From the NCBI GenBank assembly GCA_041389525.1, contig JAWKRR010000015.1, positions 51,009 to 115,008 on the forward strand: a stretch of 64,000 nucleotides of DNA, written 5' to 3'. A program made the translations under genes and the position numbers. Within the stretch, counting starts at the first letter, position 1. Every line of letters starts with the position of its first letter. Positions 19,203 to 30,128 of the stretch are shown here, piece by piece. The notes beneath the pieces were generated by a model. It did not search any database. It was not told where the DNA came from and saw only the letters and a list, made by a program, of their open reading frames with translations. This stretch comes from JACKFB01 sp041389525 (GTDB lineage: Bacteria; Myxococcota_A; UBA9042; PHBI01; JACKFB01).

Positions 19203-20066
19203 TACGTCCAGGCAGGCCGTCGCGAGGTGGTCGACGTGGACCTGGAGCGGTGCTTCGACCGCGTCCGCCACGAGGGTCTGACGGGGAAGTTGGCCAAGGG
19301 GATCGCGGACGAGACGATGCTCAGCTCATCCGCGGCTATCCCCAGGCCGGCGTCATGTCCGGCGGGGTGGTGACGGAGCGGCACAGGGGAACGCCGTAGG
19401 GCGGGCCACGGTCGCCGCTGCTCGCCCACGTGCTCCTCGACGCAGTCGACACGGAGTGGGAGAAACGAGGGTACGCGTTCGTGCGCTACGCCGACGACTG
19501 CAACGTCTACGGGCGGTCCAAGCGGGCGGGCGAGCGGATCATGGCGCTGATGCGTCGGCTCTTCGAGTAGCTCCGGCTTCGCCGGAACGAGGCGAAGAGC
19601 GCCGTGGCGCGAGTGTGGGATCGGAAGTTCCTCGGCTTCACCTTCAGCGTTGCCCGGGGCAAGAAGATCCGGCCTCGCGTGGTGAGCAGGGGCCTTGCGG
19701 TGGTGAGGGATCGGGTGCGGCGCCTGACACGGCGCGACTGCGGGCAGAGCCTCGGACAGGTGGTTGAGGACCTCCGGCCGTACCTACTCGGTTGGCGAGC
19801 GCAATCCGGCCGCGCTGCGACGCCTCGCGTCTTCCGGGACCTGGACCCATGGATCCGCCATCGGCTCCGCGGGATCCAACTCGGGCAATGGGTACGGAGT
19901 CGGACAACCTACCGCGAGCTGATAGCAGTCGGGTGGCGACCCGAGGTGGGCCGCCACCGTCGCGGCCAACACCCGCCGCTGGTGGCGGAATGGCGGGCTG
20001 GCGCTTCATCACGCCCTTCCAAACCGTCGGTTCGACGAGCCTGGACTACCCAGGCTCGCCGCGTAG
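19203..20066 (+). pseudogene. Group II intron reverse transcriptase/maturase remnant
   Basis: Recognisable blocks in order: VVDVDLERCFDRVRH (first RT aspartate block), LIRGYPQAGVMSGG, GTP-stop-GGPRSPLL (family GTPQGGPLSPLL), the catalytic FVRYADDCNVY, NEAKSAVAR, KFLGFTF, the maturase segment DLDPWIRHRLRGIQ, and the C-terminal LALHHALPNRRFDE before a stop at 20064-20066. Damage: TAG at 19397-19399 in place of the conserved Gln, TAG at 19568-19570, frameshifts near 19318 and 19940-19965, and loss of the ~200 N-terminal residues (RT0-RT2). No endonuclease domain, as in IIC proteins. It cannot make a working protein. Confidence 0.85.
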
Positions 20067-20078
20067 CCTCAGGCGCTC

Positions 20079-20114
20079 GAGCCGCCCCGTGCGGCCCCGC
20101 ATGCCGGGTGGTGT
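20079..20114 (+). ncRNA. Group II intron domain V
   Basis: A ~36-nt hairpin GAGCCGCCCCGTGCGG / CCGCATGCCGGGTGGT, with the AGC catalytic triad at its 5' base, lies 12 nt after the maturase stop. A second hairpin (GCGGCGGG/CCCGTCGC, 20123-20144) fits domain VI. Domain V looks intact although the protein is not. No gene is visible from here to the mce start at 20368. Confidence 0.7.
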
Positions 20115-20367
20115 GGGAGGGAAGCGGCGGGGATCACCCGTCGCCCCTGTTCCGATTCGGGGCTCGGCTTCGCTACGCGGTGAGGCGTGGCGCCTGGCCG
20201 ACGGGACGGCCGCGGTGGCCGGGGGCTCTGGTCGGTCGGCGCCCAGACGCCCCTGACCGCGGGGCTCGTTCAGCGTCGCCTCTTTTGCTCGCCGCCGCTG
20301 GCCCTGCGTGGCAGCCTTGCCCGCACCGGACGCTGTTGAGGGCGTCAACGACAGGGAGCGATCACGC

Positions 20368-20802
20368 ATGGCTGACCAAGCGCCGACCACAGCGGAAAAC
20401 CCGCCCACCCGAATCGCCCATATCGGTATCGCGGTCCGCTCGCTGGACGAGGTCCTGCCCTTCTACGCGGGGGCGCTCGGGCTGGTAGTCAGCGAAGTGC
20501 TGGAGCTGCCAGAGCGCGGCCTGCGGGTGGCGATGATCCCCTGCGGCGAGGCCTTGATCGAGCTGATGGAGCCGCTCGGCGCGGACTCGCAGATCGGCGC
20601 GTTCTTGGAGAAGCGGGGACCAGGGATTCATCATCTCTGCCTCGAGGTCGAGGACATCGACGCCAAGCTGGCGGCGCTGGATGGCGCGGGAGTCGCCCTG
20701 GTCTCCAAGCGCGCGGAGATCGGCGCCGAGGGGTGCCCCGTGGCGTTCATTCATCCTCGCGCGACCGGCGGCGTGCTGCTGGAGCTGCTCGAGCAGCGGT
20801 AG
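20368..20802 (+). CDS. mce: Methylmalonyl-CoA epimerase
   Basis: 144 aa of the VOC (glyoxalase/bleomycin-resistance) fold. It interconverts (R)- and (S)-methylmalonyl-CoA in propionyl-CoA metabolism. Seen: the N-terminal metal-ligand block IAHIGIAVRSLDEVLPFY, EALIELMEP, GPGIHHLCLEVEDI (second His ligand) and the C-terminal LLELLEQ (Glu ligand), spaced as in known epimerases. The start ATG at 20368 has GGGAG ~9 nt upstream; ~15 extra N-terminal residues precede the domain. No mutase gene is nearby, so specificity is assigned from sequence alone; glyoxalase I is the main alternative. Confidence 0.85.
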   Translation: MADQAPTTAENPPTRIAHIGIAVRSLDEVLPFYAGALGLVVSEVLELPERGLRVAMIPCGEALIELMEPLGADSQIGAFLEKRGPGIHHLCLEVEDIDAKLAALDGAGVALVSKRAEIGAEGCPVAFIHPRATGGVLLELLEQR

Positions 20803-20968
20803 CGGCAGCGCGCGCACGCAGGGGCCAGAGCGTCGAGGGGCCCGCGGGCGCGGCGGCGTCCCGGGCGGTCGCGCCTCGCGCGCGCACGCAGGATGAGGGC
20901 CGGGGCGTCGTGCGAACTCCGGAAACCGGCAGCTAGCAGGCGGACGCGGCGCTTGGGACCCAGAAACA

Positions 20969-21005
20969 CGAAGGCCCCCAACAGTTGCCTGCTTGGGGGC
21001 CTTCG
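20969..21005 (-). terminator. Terminator of the groES-groEL operon
   Basis: Perfect 13-bp stem (CGAAGGCCCCCAA / TTGGGGGCCTTCG) with an 11-nt loop, 22 nt beyond the groEL stop. On the minus strand it is followed by GTGTTTCT, weakly T-rich. The gap 20803-20968 holds no gene; it contains a 15-bp direct repeat, GCGCGCGCACGCAGG, at 20808 and 20878. Confidence 0.75.
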
Positions 21006-21026
21006 AACGTCTCGGCAGACGGCGGA

Positions 21027-22682
<1,656 letters not shown>

Positions 22683-22801
22683 GGACGATGTCTCCTAGCT
22701 TTCGAGGGGGGCCGACTGACGGCCGCCCTGTGGTTTGGTCTGGCGACGGGCCATGCCCGACTCGCCGTTGGTCGCTGAAACGCTCAACCGAGAGGTCGGG
22801 C

Positions 22802-23089
22802 CTACTCGATGATCCCGAGGATGTCCTCTTCACGCATGATGAGGTGCTCCTCGCCGTCGAGCTTGACCTCCGTACCCGCGTACTTGCTGAAGAGGACGAC
22901 GTCGCCGCTCTTCACAGTGAGGGGGCGCAACTCGCCGTTCTTGAGGATCTTGCCGTTGCCGGCCGCGACGACGCGACCCTTGACGGGCTTCTCCTTGGCG
23001 GTGTCGGGGATGATGATGCCGCCGCGCGAACGCTCTTCCTCTTCGACGCGCTGCACGAGCACGCGATCTTGAAGGGGTCTAATCTTCAT
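22802..23089 (-). CDS. groS: Co-chaperonin GroES (10 kDa, Hsp10)
   Basis: 95 aa. Heptameric lid for GroEL. The sequence MKIRPLQDRVLVQRVEEEER, the mobile loop RGGIIIPDTAKEKP, the Gly-rich turn and the C-terminal EEDILGIIE are canonical. The ATG at 23089 is preceded by AGGAGGAAGGC, an excellent ribosome site; the frame stays open upstream to 23188 but that extension is not conserved. First gene of groES-groEL. Confidence 0.97.
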   Translation of the reverse strand: MKIRPLQDRVLVQRVEEEERSRGGIIIPDTAKEKPVKGRVVAAGNGKILKNGELRPLTVKSGDVVLFSKYAGTEVKLDGEEHLIMREEDILGIIE

Positions 23090-23177
23090 GCCTTCCTCCT
23101 CGGGGGGGTCGGGGGCGAAATGTTTGGTAAGCAGTTTGGGTGCCGAAACGCCCGGAACACGGGGCCTCGGGCGCCGA

Positions 23178-23205
23178 AGGGTAGACACATCGCGGCACCC
23201 GTCAA
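23178..23205 (-). promoter_or_regulatory. Predicted groES promoter
   Basis: Minus-strand TTGACG (23205-23200), 16-nt spacer, TACCCT (23183-23178), about 80-90 nt upstream of groES. The -10 is weak. I see no CIRCE (TTAGCACTC-N9-GAGTGCTAA) repeat in 23090-23338, so HrcA control is not supported by this sequence. Confidence 0.35.
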
Positions 23206-23263
23206 CCGGGCGCCGAACTTTTTGTGGTCGCCATCGCCCTCGGCCCGTCGCGGACCCGCTCTC

Positions 23264-23293
23264 CTGGCAACTGAGCGGGCGCCGGCCTATACT
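23264..23293 (+). promoter_or_regulatory. Predicted promoter for the 23339 lipoprotein gene
   Basis: CTGGCA (23264-23269), 18-nt spacer, TATACT (23288-23293; one mismatch to TATAAT), giving a leader of ~40 nt before the ATG at 23339 with GGAGAGG ribosome site. It lies back-to-back with the groES promoter. Confidence 0.5.
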
Positions 23294-23338
23294 TTTCGCC
23301 GGTTGGTCACGCAGTTTTCGACGGAGAGGTGCATCCGC

Positions 23339-26300
23339 ATGTCCAGACCCCGACCCAGACGTCTTTGGTACGCGCTGGCCGCCTTGTCATTGTTGGTCGC
23401 CTGCGGCGGTGGCGAAGCGGGCGTGGAGACCCTGCACCTGGAGATAAGCTCCGACGCGCCCGCGGGCGGGCAGCAGCTTCAAGAGGTTCGGCTCCTCTTC
23501 ATCCAGCAGGACGAAGACGGGAAGTTCGTCCGATACCCGGCCTCGCTCGGGGACTCGGAGTTCGAGCGACCTGTCGTGGCAGGCGAGTTCGACCCCGTCG
23601 CGGCGCCGGTCCTCATCAAGATCCAGTACGGTGCGGCGACCTTTGCGGCGTCGTCTGCGCCCGTGCGGGTCCAGGTCACCGGGCGCGCCGGCGGACGGGT
23701 CGCGACCTCGTACGAGGGGGTGGTGGACCTCACGCAGGCCACGACGATCAAGGTGCACCTCGCCGTGCTGAACCCCGTCTGCGACGTCGACAACGACGGG
23801 TTCGTCGACTGCGGCGTCGAGGGGTGCTGCGACGGCCCCTCACCGCTCGCTGACTGCGAGCCCAACGTCGCGACGGCGAACCCGTGGGCCCGCGAAGATC
23901 CCTGCGCCGACTGCAACGACGGCATCGACCAGGACTGCCAAGGTGATGACGCGAAGTGCGAGGACGCCGACAACGACGGCGTCTTCGACTGTCTGGAGCT
24001 GGACGCCAAGTGCGGTCTGGGTGATCCGAACGTCGGGCCCGGGCTGCCCGAGCTGTGCGACGGCCGCGACAACGACTGCGACTCCTCCACCGATGAAGGG
24101 TTCGCGTACCAGGTCGGCGGGGTCAACCTGCCGCCCGGCGCGGCCTGCGGCGTCGGCGAATGCGCCGGGGGGACCGTCGAGTGCGAAGCCAACGGCCTCA
24201 GCGTCGTGTGCTCGAGCGCCGGGAAGGTCACCACCGAGGTCTGCGGCGACGGCAAGGACAACGACTGCGACGGCGCCACCGATGAGGAGTGCACCTCGGC
24301 CGACCTCGACGGCGACGGGTTCACGAAAGAGCAGGGCGACTGCAACGACTTCGACTCGGGCCGCTTCCCAGGCGCGCCCGAGAAGTGTTGTCCGGCGGTG
24401 CTCAAGGACACGCCGACCGCGGTCACCCAGTGCGACAAGGACTGCAGCGGTGACGTGAAAGAGGCTCAGTTCTGCGCGGTCAACGACCTGGACGGCGACG
24501 GGTACTCCCCGCCGAACGACTGCGACGATAACGACCCTTTTGTCTATCCCGGGGCCCCCGAGAAGTGCGGCGACGGTGTGGACCAGGATTGCTTCGCGGA
24601 TGACCTCCCCTGCGAGGGGGTGGAAGACGCGGATGGCGATCACTGGAGCCCGCCGGCGGACTGCAATGATGAGGACCCCGGGACCAATCCGGCGGCGGCT
24701 GAGCTGTGCGACCGGATCGACAACAACTGCAATGGGCTGACCGACGAGGGGAACCCGGGAACGGATGGCTCGGGCGCGTGTGGCAGCGATGTGGGCCAGT
24801 GCAAGCTGGGCACGCGCGTCTGCGTGGCCGTCGCGGGGCCGACCTACGAGCCGGGTGACGTGGTGTGCATCGGCGACACGGTGCCCGCCGACGAGCGGTG
24901 CAATGGCCTCGATGACGACTGCGACGGGAAGACCGACGAGGAGTTCACGTGGGCTGGCCTACCTGTAGACGCCTCGTGCGATGGCGTCGGGGAGTGCGGG
25001 CAGGGGATCGTCGAGTGCTTGCCCGATGAGATGGGGGCGACCTGTTCGTCCAACGCGGACGGTTCGGCGCCGGAGGTCGCGGTCGAGAGCTGCGACGGCG
25101 AAGACGACGACTGCGACGGCACCACCGACGAGGCGCTGACCGATTACGCAGCTTCTACCTGCCTCACGGCGGGTGTGTGCGGCACCAAGGCAGGCGGGGC
25201 CTTCGTGGCCAAGGCGGTGTGTCGGGTTGACCCGAAGGGCGCGACGCTTCCGGGCTGGGACTGCGACTACACGACGGTCTCCACCTTTGAGGCGGACACC
25301 GAGACGAGCTGTGACGGCCTGGACAACGACTGCGACGGCGGGACCGACGACGAGTTCAAGATCGGCGCGGGCTGCGACGGCGACGACGCCGACGAGTGCA
25401 AGAACGGCGTGCTGGTCTGCGACGGAGCCGACCCGACTCACGCGATCTGCGACGAGTCGAACAGCGCCAACGTCAAGGAGAGCTGCGACGGCGCGGACAA
25501 CGACTGCGACGGCCAGACCGACGAGGATTTCAAGCCCGGATTGGCGGCGACCGACCCCACGCTGGCGTACGACGGCGGGGCCTACGCGGCGGACGCAGGG
25601 CTGTATCTGTCGGAGTCCTGCGGGACGGGGCTGTGCGCGGGCGGCACGGTGGTGTGCGACCCTCAGGACCCGAAGCGGCTGACCTGCACGAGCGCGGGTG
25701 CCGCCAAGCTCGAGACCTGCGATGGCGTGGACCAGGACTGTAACGGCGCGACCGACAACGGTTTCGATGTCGGGGCGGACTGCGGGATCGGCGCGTGCGT
25801 GGGCGGAAAGAAGGAGTGCGTCCCCGGGGGCGCTGGGACGAAGTGCGACTCGATGCCGGCCGGCGCGACTCAGCTGCTCACCGGGTCGAAGTCGAAGAGC
25901 AGCGCCGAGATCTGCGACAACATCGACAACGACTGCGACGCGCAGACCGACGAGCAGCTGACGGCGGACAAGCCCGCGGGCTTGCTGGCTGCGGGCTGCA
26001 ACCCCGCCGGTGTGTGTGGCGAGGCGGGCCAGACGAGCGCGCTGTGTACGGCGGGGGTGTGGACGTGCACCTACTCCAGCGTCAACTACAGCAAGGACGG
26101 CGAGCTGGATTGGTGCGACGCGCTCGACAACAACTGCGATGGCTCGACCGACGAGGACTACGGGCAGGACGGCACGGTCACCTACCTCGAGCCGGACGGA
26201 AACACCGAGCGCGTGTTGGCCGATGGCTGCGGTTTCGGCAAGTGCGCCGGCGGCGTGACCACGTGTGCGCCGTCCAAGGACGCGCTGATGTGCACCACCG

Positions 26301-28639
26301 CGGCGAACGCGAGCGTCGAGACCTGCAACAACGTGGACGATGACTGCGACGGCACGACCGACGAGCAGCTGACGTCCATCGTCGACGCGGCGTGCGACAC
26401 CGACGGCGCCTGCGGGCAGGCCGGGAAGACCACGGCGCTGTGCACAGCGGGGACCTGGGCCTGCACCTACTCGAGCGCTGACTACCAAAAGGCTGGCGAG
26501 CTGGGCCGCTGCGACGCGATCGACAACGACTGCGACGCCAAGACCGACGAGGATTTCGGCGCCAGCGGCACCGTGAAGTTCACCGAGCCCGACGGCGTGA
26601 CCAAGCGCGTGTTGGGCGCGAGCTGCGGGCTTGGCAAGTGCGCCGGCGGCACCACGGTGTGTGCGGAGGGCGGGGCGACGCTGCGGTGTACGTCGGTGGC
26701 GGCGAGCCTGCCGGCGGACACCTGCACGGGCCTGGACGACGACTGCGACGGCGAGACCGACGAGCAGTTCAAGACGGGCGGCACGGTGTCCTACGGCGGC
26801 GGTGCCTTTGGCGGGGACTCGGGCAAGACCCTCGGCGAGGCTTGCGGCACCGGGAAGTGCGCGGGCGGGAAGGTGGTGTGCGCGACGACGTCGACGCTGA
26901 CTTGCGACAAGGCGTCCGCGGCGGTCACCGAGACGTGCAATGGCGTCGACGACGACTGCGACGGCAAGACCGACGAGGATTTCAAGGCGGGCGGCAGCGT
27001 CAGCTACGGCGGAGGACCCTTGGCGGGTGACGCCGGGAAGACCCTGGGGCAGGCGTGCGGCGCGGGGAGCTGCGCGGGCGGGCTCGTGATCTGCGACCCG
27101 GCCAACGCGACGAAGCTGACCTGTTCGACGCTGTCGAGCGCGGGAGACGACGTGTGCGACAACCTCGACAACGACTGCGACGGAGCCAGCGACGAGGGGT
27201 TCGGCGCGGGTGGGACGGTCTCGTTGAGCGCGGCGCTCTTCGCAGGCGACGTCGGCAAGGTGAAGGGCGCGGCCTGCGGCACGGGGACCTGCCTGGGCGG
27301 GACGGTGGGCTGCAAGGTCGGCGACACGATGGCCCTGGCGTGCTCCTCGGAGGGCGGCGCGGGCGAAGAGCTCTGCGACGCGGTGGACAACGACTGCGAT
27401 GGCTCGACCGATGAGGTCTACGCGGCCGGCGGAACCGTGAAGTACGGGGGAGGGCCCTTCGCTGCCGACGCGGGGAAGGCGAAGGGAGCTTCGTGCGGCA
27501 CCGGGGTTTGCGCTGCTGGCACCGTGGTGTGCGACGCGGCCGACCCGACGAAGAAGAGCCTGACCTGCTCGAAGCTGAACCTGGCGGGCGCTGAGAAATG
27601 TGACCTGAAGGACAACGACTGCGACGGGACCACCGACGAGGACTACAAGCTCGGCGGGACCAAGCCGTGGGTCGAGATCTTCGCGCCCAACGCGCCACGC
27701 TTCCTGGGCGAGGGTTGCGGAACCGGTAAGTGCACCGGCGGCACCGTGACGTGTCACGCGAGCAACGGGACGTCGATCTGCTCGTCAAACGCGCTGGCGT
27801 CGCTGTCGGACGCCAACTGCGACGGCATTGACGAGGACTGTAACGGCATCACCGACGATCCTTTCGGGGTCGGCGGGGTGGTGAAGTTCACCGATTGGGA
27901 CGGTTCGCAGCGGACCAAGGGGCAGAGCTGCGGCACGGGGATCTGCGTCGGGACCGTCGTCTGCGCCACGAACAACTCGCTGGGATGCAGTGGGGCGCTG
28001 CCGGGCGATGACGACACCTGTGATGGGATCGACCAGAGCTGCGACGGCATGACTGACGAGGACTACGTGGCGCCCGCGACGACCTGTGGTGTCGGGTCGA
28101 ACTGCGCGTCCGCGGGCGAGATGGCCTGCGTGGACGGCAATCTGGAAGACACCTGCGAGCCGGATCTGGGCATGGCCATGGCCAGCGACGCGACCTGCGA
28201 CGACTTCGACGACGACTGCAATGGCCAGACCGACGAGGACTTCGTGGAGAGCGAGACGAACTGTGGCGAGGGCGCGTGCAGCGCGACCGGGACGATGCTC
28301 TGCAGCGCCGGGGTCAGCGGCGACACGTGCTCGCCGCTCACGCCCGCAGCGAGCGACCCGACCTGCGATGGCCAGGACGACGACTGCGACGGATCCACTG
28401 ACGAGGACTACACGCCGCTGAAGTGCGACACCAGCCCTGGCGGCGACGGCTGCGCGACGGGCATGACGGCGTGCGCAGGCGGGTCGACCTCATGCGTCGG
28501 CGACGTCGCCTGCGCGGGCTCGACTCCGTTGTGCTCGGCCAGCGGCGCCGAGGGCGTCGTCGACAAGTGCGAGTGCGATGCGGGCCCGCCGGACTCGTGC
28601 CCCGGGATGCTTCACTGCGTGGCGAAGACCTGCCAGTAA
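23339..28639 (+). CDS. Giant Cys/Asp-rich lipoprotein with MopE-like metal-binding repeats
   Basis: 1766 aa. Lipobox LLVAC near residue 23 indicates a lipoprotein. Residues ~30-140 form a beta-rich N-terminal domain without Cys. The rest is an array: I count at least 22 copies of CDGxDNDCDGxTDE (family: Cu-binding MopE/'putative metal-binding motif'), in modules of ~65-90 residues also containing GxCxGGTVxC and CSS elements. Asp side chains in a DxDxDG-like spacing suggest calcium or copper binding; this is family knowledge, not shown here. ATG 23339 has GGAGAGG upstream. It shares motifs with the 8924 lipoprotein but lacks its lamin-tail and P domains. Divergent from groES. Biological role unknown; a surface or matrix protein is likely. 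Confidence 0.85.
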   Translation: MSRPRPRRLWYALAALSLLVACGGGEAGVETLHLEISSDAPAGGQQLQEVRLLFIQQDEDGKFVRYPASLGDSEFERPVVAGEFDPVAAPVLIKIQYGAATFAASSAPVRVQVTGRAGGRVATSYEGVVDLTQATTIKVHLAVLNPVCDVDNDGFVDCGVEGCCDGPSPLADCEPNVATANPWAREDPCADCNDGIDQDCQGDDAKCEDADNDGVFDCLELDAKCGLGDPNVGPGLPELCDGRDNDCDSSTDEGFAYQVGGVNLPPGAACGVGECAGGTVECEANGLSVVCSSAGKVTTEVCGDGKDNDCDGATDEECTSADLDGDGFTKEQGDCNDFDSGRFPGAPEKCCPAVLKDTPTAVTQCDKDCSGDVKEAQFCAVNDLDGDGYSPPNDCDDNDPFVYPGAPEKCGDGVDQDCFADDLPCEGVEDADGDHWSPPADCNDEDPGTNPAAAELCDRIDNNCNGLTDEGNPGTDGSGACGSDVGQCKLGTRVCVAVAGPTYEPGDVVCIGDTVPADERCNGLDDDCDGKTDEEFTWAGLPVDASCDGVGECGQGIVECLPDEMGATCSSNADGSAPEVAVESCDGEDDDCDGTTDEALTDYAASTCLTAGVCGTKAGGAFVAKAVCRVDPKGATLPGWDCDYTTVSTFEADTETSCDGLDNDCDGGTDDEFKIGAGCDGDDADECKNGVLVCDGADPTHAICDESNSANVKESCDGADNDCDGQTDEDFKPGLAATDPTLAYDGGAYAADAGLYLSESCGTGLCAGGTVVCDPQDPKRLTCTSAGAAKLETCDGVDQDCNGATDNGFDVGADCGIGACVGGKKECVPGGAGTKCDSMPAGATQLLTGSKSKSSAEICDNIDNDCDAQTDEQLTADKPAGLLAAGCNPAGVCGEAGQTSALCTAGVWTCTYSSVNYSKDGELDWCDALDNNCDGSTDEDYGQDGTVTYLEPDGNTERVLADGCGFGKCAGGVTTCAPSKDALMCTTAANASVETCNNVDDDCDGTTDEQLTSIVDAACDTDGACGQAGKTTALCTAGTWACTYSSADYQKAGELGRCDAIDNDCDAKTDEDFGASGTVKFTEPDGVTKRVLGASCGLGKCAGGTTVCAEGGATLRCTSVAASLPADTCTGLDDDCDGETDEQFKTGGTVSYGGGAFGGDSGKTLGEACGTGKCAGGKVVCATTSTLTCDKASAAVTETCNGVDDDCDGKTDEDFKAGGSVSYGGGPLAGDAGKTLGQACGAGSCAGGLVICDPANATKLTCSTLSSAGDDVCDNLDNDCDGASDEGFGAGGTVSLSAALFAGDVGKVKGAACGTGTCLGGTVGCKVGDTMALACSSEGGAGEELCDAVDNDCDGSTDEVYAAGGTVKYGGGPFAADAGKAKGASCGTGVCAAGTVVCDAADPTKKSLTCSKLNLAGAEKCDLKDNDCDGTTDEDYKLGGTKPWVEIFAPNAPRFLGEGCGTGKCTGGTVTCHASNGTSICSSNALASLSDANCDGIDEDCNGITDDPFGVGGVVKFTDWDGSQRTKGQSCGTGICVGTVVCATNNSLGCSGALPGDDDTCDGIDQSCDGMTDEDYVAPATTCGVGSNCASAGEMACVDGNLEDTCEPDLGMAMASDATCDDFDDDCNGQTDEDFVESETNCGEGACSATGTMLCSAGVSGDTCSPLTPAASDPTCDGQDDDCDGSTDEDYTPLKCDTSPGGDGCATGMTACAGGSTSCVGDVACAGSTPLCSASGAEGVVDKCECDAGPPDSCPGMLHCVAKTCQ

Positions 28640-28643
28640 CGCT

Positions 28644-28677
28644 GCGAGCGCGAGCGGGATCGCCCGCTCGCGCTCGC
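28644..28677. terminator. Bidirectional terminator hairpin
   Basis: A perfect 15-bp stem (GCGAGCGCGAGCGGG / CCCGCTCGCGCTCGC) with loop ATCG between the convergent lipoprotein gene (stop 28639) and the sigma54 activator (stop 28692). No T-run on either side, so its termination efficiency is uncertain. Confidence 0.6.
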
Positions 28678-28691
28678 GAATGAGCGCCCGC

Positions 28692-30128
28692 TCAGTCCTC
28701 TTCGGGTCCGGCCTCGAGCTCGTACTTCTTCATCAGCTTCCGGAAGTACTTGCGATCGATGTCCGCCTCTCGTGCGGCGTGGCTGATGTTGTACGAGTTC
28801 TTCTTGAGCAGGCTCACGATGTAGTCCCGCTCAAAGGAGGACACCCAGGCCTCCTTCGCCTCTTTGAAGGGCTTGTCCAGCGAGCGATCCACGCGGTCTT
28901 TGGCCGTGGACGACCCGGCGGACGCGCGCCGGCGGACGATCCCGATGCCCGAGATCTGCTCTGGTAGATGCTCGAGGTGCAGGTACTCGCTGTCCGCGTA
29001 AGCGCAGGCCCGCTCGATGACATTGAGCAGCTCGCGCACGTTTCCAGGCCACTGATAGCTCATCAAGGCGTCGAGAGCGTCGCGGCTGATCCCTTTCACG
29101 TGCGGCGTCTTGTCGGCCGTGAGGTTGAACTCGCCGACCGCCAGGAAGTGCTTGGCGAGCATCGGGATGTCCTCGACGCGCTCGCGAAGCGGCGGGAGCA
29201 TCAGGCGCACCACGCTCAGCCGGTAGTAGAGGTCCTCGCGAAACCGACCCGCCTTCACCTCATCCTGGAGGTTGCGGTTGGTCGCGGCGACCACGCGCAC
29301 GTCGACCTTGATGGGCTTATTCGACCCGACGCGACGGATCTCTCGCTGCTCCAACGCCCGCAGCAGCTTCGGCTGCAGATCCAGGCTCAGCTCGCCCAGC
29401 TCGTCGAGGAAGATCGTCCCGCCCTGCGCGATCTCGAAGAGCCCCTGCCGCGCCATGATCGCGCCCGTGAACGAGCCCTTCTCGTGCCCAAACAGCTCGC
29501 TCTCGATGAGGTTCTCGGGCACCGCGCCGCAGTCGAAGACCACGAACGGCTTGTCCACGCGCCGGCTCTCCTCGTGCACCGTGCGCGCCACGACCTCCTT
29601 GCCGGTCCCCGTCTCGCCCTCGATGATCACCGTCGCGCCGGTGGGCGCGATGCGCTCGAGGATCCCGAAGATCTCGCGCATGCGCGTGCTGGTCCCGACG
29701 ATGCGCCCGAAGGTCTCCCGGTTCGCGGGCTGGATCTCGACGCGCTCGTCCAGGCTCTGAAAGCGCACGTCGCTCTTGCCCAGCGTCACCGTGCAGCCGG
29801 GCTTCAGGAAGGCTTCCTTGACCCGCACCCGGTTGATGAAGGTGCCGTTCGTCGACCCCAGATCCTGAATCAGGTAGGCGCTCTGGTCCTGAAAGATGCG
29901 GCAGTGGTAGCGACTGACCGTCTCGTCGTCCACGACGACGTCGTTGTCGTCCATCGCGCCGAGCGTGACCTCGGGCTGGTCGAAGATGTACTCCGCGACC
30001 GTGCCGTCATCGCGCTCGATCACCAGCTTGCACTTCCGCAGGTGCAGCGTCGCTGGGCGACCGCTGATGTAAGCGATCGTCGTGGGCGGCACGAACTCGC
30101 CGCCGCCGTCGTCGGAGGAATCCGCCAC
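28692..30128 (-). CDS. FHA-domain sigma54-dependent transcriptional activator
   Basis: 478 aa. Order: N-terminal FHA domain (residues ~25-120, with SRYHCRIF and LGSTNGTFIN phosphothreonine-binding loops), AAA+ sigma54 activator domain (Walker A GETGTGKE; sigma54-contact loop ESELFGHEKGSFTGA; Walker B GGTIFLDELGEL; arginine-finger region FREDLYYRL), and a C-terminal Fis-type helix-turn-helix (SYNISHAAREADIDRKYFRKLM). The contact loop has GSFTGA rather than the usual GAFTGA. Such FHA activators are abundant in myxobacteria and are probably controlled by Ser/Thr kinases. Start: GTG 30128, with AGGAGAGGG 5-9 nt upstream; the open frame reaches a TTG at 30167. Targets unknown. Confidence 0.92.
   Translation of the reverse strand: MADSSDDGGGEFVPPTTIAYISGRPATLHLRKCKLVIERDDGTVAEYIFDQPEVTLGAMDDNDVVVDDETVSRYHCRIFQDQSAYLIQDLGSTNGTFINRVRVKEAFLKPGCTVTLGKSDVRFQSLDERVEIQPANRETFGRIVGTSTRMREIFGILERIAPTGATVIIEGETGTGKEVVARTVHEESRRVDKPFVVFDCGAVPENLIESELFGHEKGSFTGAIMARQGLFEIAQGGTIFLDELGELSLDLQPKLLRALEQREIRRVGSNKPIKVDVRVVAATNRNLQDEVKAGRFREDLYYRLSVVRLMLPPLRERVEDIPMLAKHFLAVGEFNLTADKTPHVKGISRDALDALMSYQWPGNVRELLNVIERACAYADSEYLHLEHLPEQISGIGIVRRRASAGSSTAKDRVDRSLDKPFKEAKEAWVSSFERDYIVSLLKKNSYNISHAAREADIDRKYFRKLMKKYELEAGPEED

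Larger units (their letters stand above)
18904..20155 (+). mobile_element. Degenerate group II intron (IIC-like) inserted after a terminator
   Basis: The 5' end reads GTGCGCCCGGCATTGCC, matching the GUGYG start of bacterial group II introns, and is followed by a TTCAAGTCCTC-type segment common in domain I. The RNA part runs directly into a reverse-transcriptase remnant, then domain V (20079-20114) and a domain VI hairpin around 20123-20144. The 3' boundary near 20155 is approximate. At ~1.25 kb it is shorter than the ~1.9-2 kb usual for such introns, consistent with an internal deletion that removed the N-terminal reverse-transcriptase blocks. Insertion right after a terminator stem and a maturase without an endonuclease domain both fit class C. 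Confidence 0.8.

Noticed and set aside
19397..19570. Amber recoding (two in-frame TAG codons) in the intron reverse transcriptase
   Set aside because: The same reading frame also has frameshifts and a large N-terminal deletion, so ordinary decay explains the stops.
20808..20892. Two copies of a 15-bp direct repeat (GCGCGCGCACGCAGG)
   Set aside because: Simple alternating GC sequence, only two copies, no element between them; not enough to call an attachment site or target duplication.
23090..23338. CIRCE/HrcA operator upstream of groES
   Set aside because: No TTAGCACTC/GAGTGCTAA inverted repeat found on either strand.
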